DNA of 64,000 nucleotides, from contig NZ_UWPE01000001.1 of NCBI RefSeq assembly GCF_900604955.1, positions 868,001 to 932,000 of the forward strand, given 5' to 3'. Below, in pieces: positions 1-7,912 of the stretch (its first letter is position 1; each line of letters opens with the position of its first letter). The notes beneath the pieces were generated by a model. The model saw only the letters and a list, made by a program, of their open reading frames with translations, was not told the origin of the DNA and did not search any database. Origin of the DNA: Neoactinobaculum massilliense. Its GTDB lineage: Bacteria; Actinomycetota; Actinomycetes; Actinomycetales; Actinomycetaceae. Position numbers and translations under genes: made by a program.

Positions 1-224
1 GCTGACCGGTGTGGCACACGCATCTGCCTTACACCCACGTTACGACAAGCATCCTGCGGCACTACACCCCTGATTAGCAATCAGGAACATACCTGTCCAA
101 TCCCGATGACAACACCTTGGATCATTAAATTGACGGGGGCAAGCAATCAATGCCGGGATCGTCCAGTCAACACACCGATCATTCCGCACAACCACCAGAA
201 TCAGGGCTCTTCAACAGAGTAACG

Positions 225-1765
225 GGATCGCTTCATGTAGAGGCTCACAAGGGCACACCACGCAGCCACGTAGTCGACACTTCCGCGGCTCTTGTTTGCG
301 CCAACCTTCCAGAAGGCGGCGAAAGGTCAGTTTTTCTCTCGATCGTTCCCGAGCACCCTCGAAAGGAGGATCGCCGAGGACGTAGGAGCAACGATCTGCG
401 AGCAGAGTGTCGTTCCAGTCGGTTCGTAGCGCGTTGCCCTCGTGGATCGAGACCGAACCATGTAGCGGGAGATCATCGATGGCGCGCTGGGTTACCTGTT
501 ACGACTCGAGGTTGGCTTGGAGTTGGGCGATCCACAACGTCGGGAGGACTACATTGACGGCAAAGCCGTTGATCTCATCAATGCCGTGCAGGCGGTCAAG
601 CCTCACGAACACGCGCTCTTAGTCGCTGACGCCTGTCGTGTCGAGGGAGAAGAAGCCTTGCGTTCCCTCGTCACTCCGAGGAGCGTGTAGAGCTCGGAAA
701 AACCTAGCGCTCGTGCCTACGCAACCAAATGTAGGTCTCGGCCAAGAAGCTCCCTGCCCCACAGCCGGATCTAGGAACGTCAGCGCCGACGGCTTCAAGT
801 GGTACTGGTTGAACCGGTGGCTCCGGATCCACGGAGTGACAGCCCGCTCCTCTATGATGCCGCGAAGCTCGGCGCGCAGATCGTCCGGGAAGAGCGGGTC
901 AATAACTGTATGAATGTTCTCGGGGCTTTGCAATGTATCCCGCCAGCCCTGCGGGTTCAGGATTGAGGGTGCTCTCAAAGATCCCACCGAAGATGGTCGG
1001 AGAGATTTCCGACCAGTTCGTTCCCTCCGGCATCGCCTCGAGAAGAACAGTTCTGATCTCGTTGGCAAAGTTCGCGCTCTCCACTTCCTCCGTGAACAGG
1101 GCACCGTTCATATACGGGAAAGTCCTGAGGAAATCCGAGATATACTGATCCCTCGCGTCGTCAGAGGCGTCGATCACTCGAAACAGCTCGCGCAGTGCGT
1201 TACGAAGCTGTGGCGCGGTGAAAGAACTCGGACACTGCCCGAATGTGCCCTTGTCGAAGAATCCCGCATCCTCCGCGTGCAGGAAGAACACGAGCCGCAC
1301 CGACAGCACGTTGAGAGCGTGCGCAGCCTCATCGGAGTCAGAACAGCTGTACTGGGCACGCAGCAGATCGTAAAGTTTGCTAATAAGCGCACAGGCCCGG
1401 ATAGACACGTCTTGTTCACGGGCTTGCCATGAAAAGCACGGGTTCATGAGGAAGTCAATGAGGCGAACCTGTTCAGGAAGCTCGACGAGGCCGAACCTCA
1501 TGTAGTCGGTAGTGGCGTGAGCTTATTCAGGTCGCGGATGCAGAGCGTGCCGAAGTTGCAGACCACGATGAAACGCGGGCGCTGAAGATTCGTGAGCGAG
1601 TCCGCGTAGGCCTTGACCTAGCTTATATGGCGTAACCATGCGGCACTGGCGGAGCTCCGGCTCATACCAGTTGACGCCAAGCAGTTTCTACTCAATCAGA
1701 GTCCTCGCCCCTGGAATGATCGCGTCCATGAAGTCGGAACTCCCTGAATGCCCTTCGAAGTGAAT
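225..1765 (-). pseudogene. Decayed MmeI-like type II restriction-modification methyltransferase
   Basis: Reading the minus strand across frames recovers an ordered series of MmeI-family pieces. From the N-terminal side these are FMDAIIPGARTLIE (about 1735-1691), a stop at 1688-1690, then KAYADSLTNLQRPRFIVV (about 1612-1559), then a frame change and a clean stretch 1501-899 with LPEQVRLIDFL and SPTIFGGIFESTLNPE. After another frame change come ENIHTVIDPLF and LDPA at 762-773 (motif I, normally LDPACGSG, here LDPAVGQG). SFLAETYIWLRRHER follows in a third frame, then a stop at 619-621, then NGFAVNVV and TLWIAQLQANLE, a stop at 499-501, EGNALRTDW and GDPPF at 361-375 (motif IV, normally NPPF). 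The last recognisable piece is VDYVAAW near 280. At least three frame changes and three stops make a functional product impossible. The C-terminal target recognition domain is not recognisable in the window. The relic abuts a tRNA 3' end, a common site for islands. Confidence 0.85.
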
Positions 1766-1895
1766 CTAGTTGGCCACTCACGGATCGCTATCCATAGCCT
1801 ACCCGAATGCACCACGGCTACTCTCCGGCGAATAAGTCCCCTGGTGATCCAAGCAGGCGCGTACGTCTCTTCCACCCCGTACAACTGTTATGTTC

Positions 1896-1972
1896 TGGTG
1901 CCCTCGGCAGGACTTGAACCCGCGACCGATGGATTATGAGTCCACTGCTCTAACCAGCTGAGCTACAAGGGC
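1896..1972 (-). tRNA. tRNA with CAU anticodon (tRNA-Ile2 or elongator tRNA-Met)
   Basis: The minus strand folds into a complete cloverleaf of 77 bases including an encoded 3' CCA (complement of TGG at 1896-1898). The acceptor arm GCCCTTG pairs with CGAGGGC with one G-U pair. The D-loop contains AGCTCAGCTGGTTAGAGC and the T-arm has GGTTCAAGTCC. The anticodon loop CTCATAA places CAT at 1936-1938. CAU anticodons occur in elongator Met, initiator Met and lysidine-modified Ile2 tRNAs. The first base pair is matched (G-C), so this is not an initiator. Choosing between Met and Ile2 needs a covariance model or TilS identity elements. The restriction-methylase relic begins just past its 3' end. Confidence 0.95.
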
Positions 1973-2222
1973 GCACCCGCAAATACTACCAGCGCACTAC
2001 GCCCACGCGTCCACTCAACGTGACCACAACGTCGTCGTGAATGGACGCGCAGGCGGCCCGCTGGCGCCTACGTACACAGCGCGCCCATACCGGCGGACAC
2101 GGGAACCGGCAAATTGACTCGCTCACGGCCAGCGGGACCCATCGCCGGTACCTACGCGCATAGTGCGCAGTACCCACGCACACTGCGCGCCCGCACACAC
2201 CGAAACCCGTGTGCTACTCCCC
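1973..2222. other. Intergenic region with inverted repeats, no gene seen
   Basis: The 250 bases between the tRNA and the transporter ATPase hold no convincing reading frame. Two inverted repeats are visible: CGCGTCCA at 2006-2013 with TGGACGCG at 2042-2049, and GCGCAGT at 2165-2171 with ACTGCGC at 2182-2188. The second lies about 35 bases beyond the stop of the minus-strand transporter operon and could be a weak terminator or RNA 3' stabiliser, but there is no T-run after it. Confidence 0.5.
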
Positions 2223-3908
2223 CTACTGCGCGCTCGCCAACATGATCTCGCGGCCCGGGACGGCCTCAATGAGCTCACGCGTGTAGGGCTGCTGCGGATG
2301 GTCGAAGAGGGCGTCGGCGGCGTTGTGCTCCACCAGCTTGCCCTTCTCCATCACCACAACCTCGTCCGCGATCTGACGCACCACCGCCAGGTCATGCGTA
2401 ATAAACAGGTAGGAAAGATTGAACTCCGCCTGCAGATCATTAATGAGATTGAGGATCTGGTTCTGCACTAGCACGTCCAGGGCGGACACGGCCTCGTCCA
2501 GCACCACTACCTCGGGGCCCAGCGCCAGCGCACGCGCGATTGCCACACGCTGTCGCTGGCCACCGGACAGCTCGTTCGGATACCGCCGGGCCGTGGAGCG
2601 TGGCAGGGCCACCAGGTCCAGGAGCTCGGCCACCCGCTTGTCGCGAGACTTACGCGTGCCCATGTGGTGCACACGCAGCGGCTCCCCAATCACATCCCGG
2701 ATGGAGAACATGGGATCCAGCGAACCGTAGGGATCCTGGAACACCACCTGGAGCTGGCGCCGGAGCTTAAACAGGTCCGCCTTGGACATGGCCTCCACGT
2801 CGCGGTCCTTGTAGAACACCTTCCCGGAGGTGGGCTCCAGCAGCCGCAAAATCATATTCGCCACGGTGGACTTGCCCGAACCGGATTCGCCCACAATGGC
2901 CAGCGTGGTGCCGGCGCGCAGCGCGAAGCTCACGTCATCCACCGCGCGCAACTGCTTCGCTGTCCCCTTCGCCCCGCGCACGTCAAACACCTTGGAGAGG
3001 TGCTCCACCCGCACAATCTCCTGTGTGGAGTCATGGCCCTTATGGGCGCCAAGCAGCTCATCCGCGGTGTCCTCACTACCGCGGACACGCGCTGATTCAA
3101 TACGCGCGGATGCCAACGACGGCGCCGCCGCCACCAGCCGCTGCGTGTACGGGTGCTGGGGGTGCTGCAGAATCTCCAGCGCCGGCCCGGACTCCACAAT
3201 GCGGCCGCGATGCATCACCACCAGGTGTTCAGCGCGCTCAGCCGCCAGGCCCAAATCATGGGTAATGAACAGCACCGCCGTGCCGGATTCCGCTGTCATC
3301 TCCTGCAGATGGTCGAGGATGCGCCGCTGCACGGTCACGTCCAGGGCGGAGGTGGGTTCATCCGCAATGAGCAGGCGCGGATTGGCAGCTACCCCAATCG
3401 CGATGAGGGCACGCTGGCGCATACCACCGGAGAATTCGTGCGGGTACTGCTTGGCGCGGCGCTCCGCATCGGGCAGACCCGCCTCCTCCAGCAGGTCCGC
3501 CACCTTCCGGCCCATCTCCGACTTCGGCACCACGTTATTTGCCTTAAGCGCTTGCTTCACCTGGGTACCGATGCGCTCCACCGGATTGAGGTTGGTCATC
3601 GGGTCCTGGGGCACGTACCCGATCTGGGAGCCGCGAATCTCCACCCACTGCTTCTTGGTCAGGTGAGTAATGTCCCGCCCATCAAATTCGATGGTGCCAC
3701 CCGTCACCTTTCCGGTGCCCGGGAGCAGACCGATCACGGCGGAGGCAGTGGTGGATTTACCCGAACCGGACTCCCCCACAATGGCCACGGACTGTCCCGG
3801 ATAGATGGTCAGGTTTGCCCCGCGCACGGCCGGGATCTTGCCCGTGGACGTGTTGAAGGTGACGTGAAGGTCCGTGATCTTCAGTAGCGGTTTAGTTTCT
3901 TGCGTCAT
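2223..3908 (-). CDS. Fused double ATP-binding protein of an oligopeptide/dipeptide ABC importer (DppD-DppF type)
   Basis: This subunit hydrolyses ATP to power peptide uptake through the two permeases encoded just upstream. It has two complete ABC domains in one chain of about 561 residues: Walker A GESGSGKS near 45-52 and again near 340-347, signatures FSGGMRQR near 160 and LSGGQRQR in the second half, Walker B LLIADEP and VVVLDEA. Each half ends in the oligopeptide-ABC tail that includes HPYTQRL or QPYTREL. Many bacteria encode the halves as two genes; a fusion supplies the heterodimer at fixed stoichiometry. The ATG at 3908 is preferred, but a GTG at 3917 overlapping the permease TAG stop is also possible. 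Substrate specificity cannot be read from the ATPase. Confidence 0.93.
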   Translation of the reverse strand: MTQETKPLLKITDLHVTFNTSTGKIPAVRGANLTIYPGQSVAIVGESGSGKSTTASAVIGLLPGTGKVTGGTIEFDGRDITHLTKKQWVEIRGSQIGYVPQDPMTNLNPVERIGTQVKQALKANNVVPKSEMGRKVADLLEEAGLPDAERRAKQYPHEFSGGMRQRALIAIGVAANPRLLIADEPTSALDVTVQRRILDHLQEMTAESGTAVLFITHDLGLAAERAEHLVVMHRGRIVESGPALEILQHPQHPYTQRLVAAAPSLASARIESARVRGSEDTADELLGAHKGHDSTQEIVRVEHLSKVFDVRGAKGTAKQLRAVDDVSFALRAGTTLAIVGESGSGKSTVANMILRLLEPTSGKVFYKDRDVEAMSKADLFKLRRQLQVVFQDPYGSLDPMFSIRDVIGEPLRVHHMGTRKSRDKRVAELLDLVALPRSTARRYPNELSGGQRQRVAIARALALGPEVVVLDEAVSALDVLVQNQILNLINDLQAEFNLSYLFITHDLAVVRQIADEVVVMEKGKLVEHNAADALFDHPQQPYTRELIEAVPGREIMLASAQ

Positions 3909-3916
3909 GTCTCTCA

Positions 3917-4882
3917 CTACTTCCGAGCCTTCGGGTCAAGGGCGTCACGAACGGCGTCGCCCATCATGATGAACGAAAGCACCGTAATCGCCAGCGCTAG
4001 AGATGGATAGAACAGCACCATGGGGGCCTGCCGCAACTGGGTACGGGCGGCGGAAATATCCCCGCCCCAGGAAACCACAGAGGATGGCAGGCCTATGCCC
4101 ATGAAGGACAACGTTGCCTCGGCCACGATGAACGTACCCAGTGCCACCGTGGCATACACGATGATGGGCGCCAAGGAGTTCGGAATGATATGGGAGGCGA
4201 GAATCCGCCACCGCGATGCTCCGGTAGCACGCGCGGCCGTCACGTACTCCTCATTCTTCGCGGAAAGCACGGCACCGCGGGTGATTCGCGCAATCTGCGT
4301 CCACCCAAACGCCGAGAGCACCAGGATCACCATCCAGATGGTGCGGCCCTGCTTGAACAGCTGCATCACCACGATGGCCGCCAGCATGAGCGGCACGGCG
4401 AAGAAGATATCCGTAATACGGGACAGCAGCGAATCCAGCCAGCCGCCAAAGTATCCGGCAAGCGAACCGATGAGCCCACCAAGAATCACCACGAGGACGG
4501 TGGAGAACACACCCACAGCTACGGATGGCCGGGCGCCGTACACCAGGCGCGCGTAAATATCGCAGCCCTGGAACGTGTAGCCCAGCGGGTGTCCGGGCTC
4601 CCCGCCTTTTAGCGAATTGGATAGTTCGCAGTGCATGGGATCCTGCGAAGTGAACAGGGAGGGAAACAGGCTCACCAGCACGGCCATGAGAATGATGAAG
4701 CCAGCCACCCAGAACAGTGGGCGGCGGCGCAGTGCCTTCCACGCCTCACCCCACATGGAGGACGGCGCCGATTCATCGCGCACGGCGTCAACGGCTCCCA
4801 GTCCGGTCTCATCAATATCCGATACGTAGTGCTCCTGGCCGGGGCGCCCGGAGGCTGCATTAGTCAAAATGTGCTTACTCAT
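3917..4882 (-). CDS. Peptide ABC importer permease (OppC/DppC type)
   Basis: This is an integral membrane subunit of the peptide importer, about 321 residues. A hydrophobic segment near residues 50-72 is followed by the BPD_transp_1 domain with its EAA loop (ARATGASRW, then HIIPNSLAPI), which docks on the ATPase. The open frame extends upstream to 5026, but that part is a shadow of the preceding permease. The ATG at 4882 overlaps the preceding stop by 8 bases, which fits translational coupling. An N-terminal cytoplasmic stretch of about 45 residues before the first membrane helix is typical of OppC-like proteins. Confidence 0.93.
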   Translation of the reverse strand: MSKHILTNAASGRPGQEHYVSDIDETGLGAVDAVRDESAPSSMWGEAWKALRRRPLFWVAGFIILMAVLVSLFPSLFTSQDPMHCELSNSLKGGEPGHPLGYTFQGCDIYARLVYGARPSVAVGVFSTVLVVILGGLIGSLAGYFGGWLDSLLSRITDIFFAVPLMLAAIVVMQLFKQGRTIWMVILVLSAFGWTQIARITRGAVLSAKNEEYVTAARATGASRWRILASHIIPNSLAPIIVYATVALGTFIVAEATLSFMGIGLPSSVVSWGGDISAARTQLRQAPMVLFYPSLALAITVLSFIMMGDAVRDALDPKARK

Positions 4883-5807
4883 AACGAATCCTCGGATCCA
4901 ACACGGCGTACAGGAGATCCACCAGCAGGTTAGCGATGATATAGACCAGCACCAGCACGGTGGTGAAGGAGACCACGGTGGACGGTTCGCCCTTAATAAT
5001 GGCTTGCCACAGCGTGCCGCCCACACCGCTGATGTTAAAAATGCCCTCGGTCACGATAGCGCCGCCCATGAGTGCACCCAGATCCGCGCCCAGGAAAGTC
5101 ACCACCGGAATCAACGAATTACGCAGGATGTGGTGCCGCATTACCCCGCCGTCGCTCATACCCTTCGCCCGGGCAGTTCGCACAAAATCTGCCGTAGTGT
5201 GCTCCGAAACGGACTGACGTGTCAAACGAATCACGTACGCGACGGACTGCGCGGCCAGCACAAAGGCCGGCATGGTGAGGCTGTACAGGTTCACGTGTAC
5301 GCCCACGGTGGTGGGGAAAATCCCCCATTTCACGCCGAAGAGGAACTGCATGACGAAGCCGATCACGAACGTGGGGACCGAGATCAACAGCAGGGAGAGC
5401 ACCAGAATGGTGGAATCAAACCAGCCGCCGCGCCGCATGCCAGCGATCACACCGAACAGGATGCCCAGGACGGCTTCAATGACCAGCGAATAGAGGGCCA
5501 GTTCAATCGTGATCGGGAAGGCGCGCGCCATGACGGCGGATACCGGTTGCCCGGAGAATGTGGTGCCAAAGTCCAGTGTGAAGACGCCCTTGAGGTAGAG
5601 CAGATACTGCAGCCACAGCGGCTTATCCAAGTTATATTCAGCGGTAATACGTGCCACTACCTCGGGAGAGAGACCGCGGTCCCCACCCAGCGCTGCCACC
5701 GGATCGCCCGGCATCATATAAACAAGCGCAAAGATGAGGAATGTTGCGCCGAAAAAGACGGGAATCGTCTGTAACAGACGCCGCCCCACGTATCTCCACA
5801 TGCGCAC
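4875..5807 (-). CDS. Peptide ABC importer permease (OppB/DppB type)
   Basis: This 310-residue inner permease starts with RRLLQTIPVFFGATFLIF, the first helix typical of OppB/DppB. MMPGDPVAALGG follows, and further on the EAA loop ARAKGMSDGGVMRHHILRNS. It pairs with the OppC-like subunit encoded next to form the transmembrane channel. The gene heads a three-gene overlapping run of two permeases and the fused ATPase. The binding protein lies upstream in the same orientation but is separated by a terminator and about 390 bases, so the permease set may have its own promoter or depend on readthrough. Confidence 0.93.
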   Translation of the reverse strand: MRMWRYVGRRLLQTIPVFFGATFLIFALVYMMPGDPVAALGGDRGLSPEVVARITAEYNLDKPLWLQYLLYLKGVFTLDFGTTFSGQPVSAVMARAFPITIELALYSLVIEAVLGILFGVIAGMRRGGWFDSTILVLSLLLISVPTFVIGFVMQFLFGVKWGIFPTTVGVHVNLYSLTMPAFVLAAQSVAYVIRLTRQSVSEHTTADFVRTARAKGMSDGGVMRHHILRNSLIPVVTFLGADLGALMGGAIVTEGIFNISGVGGTLWQAIIKGEPSTVVSFTTVLVLVYIIANLLVDLLYAVLDPRIRYE

Positions 5808-6152
5808 AGTCTCCTAACGATCGGCAAACTGGGAACCAAGTGTTAACAATACGGCCAGCTCGCCGTCGTGGGCCGGGATGGCCACATGGTGGACATAAGC
5901 TTAATCGCTCGGTGATATTCCTCACGACGTCGTTGTACGCACGCGGTATCTCCCAGCGTAGTGAGCACCCGGTATTCCCCACCGTAGTGCGTGGTCACCC
6001 GCCCCAACGCCGTGCACACGTGCCCGCCCCGGTACGTTCCGCGGTGACCCACGACGTCGTCCAGCCCACTCGTCATAGCGTGCGGGCGCGAACAGCACCG
6101 CGTCACGGACAGCGTCGCAGCAAAACGCGGCGGCCCACGGCGTCGTCGCACG
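5808..6152. other. Intergenic region, no gene supported
   Basis: About 345 bases between the permease gene and the terminator of the binding-protein gene. It contains short repeats of CGTAGTG and several CGTCGT or CGACGTCG strings but no frame with recognisable protein similarity or a good start. It may hold the promoter for the permease operon; no clear -10/-35 pair stood out. Confidence 0.5.
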
Positions 6153-6181
6153 AAAAAGGGCCGGCACCAAGGCCGGCCCTT
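6153..6181 (-). terminator. Rho-independent terminator after the peptide-binding protein gene
   Basis: Perfect 10-base arms AAGGGCCGGC (6156-6165) and GCCGGCCCTT (6172-6181) enclose a 6-base loop. On the minus strand the stem is followed by a T-run, the complement of the A-run at 6153-6157. It lies about 20 bases past the stop of the binding-protein gene. Confidence 0.88.
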
Positions 6182-6201
6182 CCGGGTACTACCGCACCCA
6201 A

Positions 6202-7812
6202 TTAGTTCTTAACGATGTCCTCGTAGATGGGCACCGAGTTCCACCCGAAGGCCACGTTGCTCACCGTATCCGCGTAGCCGCCGGTCACATTGGAGTACCA
6301 GAGCGGGATCGCGGGCAGATCCTGGAGCAGCAGCTCCTGGGCCTGGTCGAGGATCTTGTTGGACTCGTCAACGGAGGAGGCCGCGGAGGCCTTCGTCAGC
6401 AAGCCGTCGAATTCGGCCGAGGAGTACTGGGCGTCATTCGAGCCAGCACCCGTGCCGTACAGCGGCGCCAGGAAGTTGTACTTGCCCGGGTAGTCCGCCT
6501 GCCAGCCGGTCCGGAAGCCACTCTCCACCTTGCCGTTCGTGATGTCATCGCGCAGGGACTTGAAGTCCGGGTAGGGCTTGCCGGCGGCATCAATACCGAG
6601 CGTGTTCTTGATGGAGTTGCACACCGCATCCACCCAGGCCTGATGATCGCCGTCGGAGTTGTAGGCGATGGAGAACTGGCCGCTCCAGGGCGAGATCGCA
6701 TCGGCCTTGGCCCACAGTTCCTTCGCCTTGTCCGCGTTGTAGCTGAGTACATCCGAGCCGGAGAGCGCATCGTTGTAGCCGTCAATCACCGGGGAGGTGA
6801 AGTCCTTGGCCGGGGTGCGCGTGCCGTAGAAGATCGTCTTCGTCACGGAATCGCGATCAATGGCCATGGAGATGGCCTGGCGCCGCAGCTTGCCCTCTTC
6901 ACCGGAGAAGTGCGGGGCATTTTCAGAGATGGAGATGGACTGCCAGATGGCCGCGGGCTGGTTCACCGCGCGGTCACCCAGATCATCCTGGAAGGAGCCC
7001 AGCGAGGAGGCCGGAATTGCATCCAGCACGTCCAGGTTGCCGGCCAGCAGGTCAGAGTAGGCAGCATCCGTGGAGGAGTAGAAGATCACGGACACGCCGC
7101 CGTTCTTCGGCTGCCGGTCACCCTTGTAATCCGGGTTCGGCACCAGGTCAATACGAACGTTATGCTGCCAGGCATTGTCGGAGGCCAGCTTGTAGGGGCC
7201 GTTGCCCACCGGATGCTCGCCGCCCGTCTTGGAATCCTTGAGCGTGGAATCCGGGAGCGGGTAGAACGCCGCGTAGCCGAGCTGCAGCGGGAAGTCCGCC
7301 TCCGGATCCTTGAGCGCCACGGTGAACGTGTAATCGTCTACTTCCTTGACGCCGGTGAGATCCCCGGTGCCATCATCAGCGGCGCCCTGGATGTGCCCAT
7401 AGAAGTAGGAGGAGAGCATGGCTTCCTTGGCGCCCGCCTTCCACGCATCCACAAAGTTATGCGCCTGGACCTCAGTGCCGTCGGTGAACTTCTGGCCCTT
7501 CTTCAGCTTGATGGTCCAATTCTGGTTATCGCTGGACTCAATGGATTCGGCCATGTCATTATGCGTAGCACCCTTGGCGTCATAGTAGACAAGGCCGGAG
7601 AAAATCAGATCCTCAATCTTTCCGCCGCCCACCTCATTGGTGTTCGCCGGAATCAGCGGGTTCTGAGGTTCCGAGCCGTTAACGGTGACAACGCCCGTGG
7701 ACGTACCGTTGGAATCACTCGTCGCGCTCGACGCACCCGACCCGCCCGAGCATGCGCTCAGTGTCAGCGCCAGTGCCGCCGGAATGGCTAGCAGAGCCTT
7801 CTTCAGCTTCAT
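6202..7812 (-). CDS. Peptide-binding lipoprotein of an ABC importer (SBP family 5, OppA/DppA-like)
   Basis: This 536-residue extracellular receptor captures peptides and delivers them to the permeases encoded downstream. The N-terminus KLKKALLAIPAALALTLSAC is a lipoprotein signal with lipobox LSAC, so the mature protein is anchored through a lipidated cysteine. The SBP_bac_5 features are visible: LIFSGLVYYD, the KLKKGQKFTDGT strand, and the C-terminal LQDLPAIPLWYSNV. ATG at 7812 is chosen because AAAGG lies 8 bases upstream; a GTG at 7821 is less well placed. A strong terminator follows, so this gene may be transcribed more abundantly than the permeases, as is usual for binding proteins. Confidence 0.93.
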   Translation of the reverse strand: MKLKKALLAIPAALALTLSACSGGSGASSATSDSNGTSTGVVTVNGSEPQNPLIPANTNEVGGGKIEDLIFSGLVYYDAKGATHNDMAESIESSDNQNWTIKLKKGQKFTDGTEVQAHNFVDAWKAGAKEAMLSSYFYGHIQGAADDGTGDLTGVKEVDDYTFTVALKDPEADFPLQLGYAAFYPLPDSTLKDSKTGGEHPVGNGPYKLASDNAWQHNVRIDLVPNPDYKGDRQPKNGGVSVIFYSSTDAAYSDLLAGNLDVLDAIPASSLGSFQDDLGDRAVNQPAAIWQSISISENAPHFSGEEGKLRRQAISMAIDRDSVTKTIFYGTRTPAKDFTSPVIDGYNDALSGSDVLSYNADKAKELWAKADAISPWSGQFSIAYNSDGDHQAWVDAVCNSIKNTLGIDAAGKPYPDFKSLRDDITNGKVESGFRTGWQADYPGKYNFLAPLYGTGAGSNDAQYSSAEFDGLLTKASAASSVDESNKILDQAQELLLQDLPAIPLWYSNVTGGYADTVSNVAFGWNSVPIYEDIVKN

Positions 7813-7912
7813 GCCACTCACCTTTCTCGTGGAATAGTCACACGGTAAGCGCAGTATTAACTTCTACGGTAGGACTGTCCATATCGTGGTCACCCCGTGT
7901 TCGACGACGCCG

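Noticed and set aside
150-557. Plus-strand open frame of 135 codons at the left edge
   Set aside because: The minus strand there carries readable methylase motifs (GDPPF, EGNALRTDW); the plus-strand frame has no similarity and no good ribosome binding site.
1-1972. Direct repeat of the tRNA 3' end as an attachment site
   Set aside because: No second copy of the tRNA 3' segment was found inside the window; the other end of any island would lie outside it.
4869-5774. Plus-strand open frame of about 300 codons
   Set aside because: It is antisense to the OppB-like permease; its composition (His, Gln, Arg rich) is what a shadow of a membrane protein gives in high-GC DNA.
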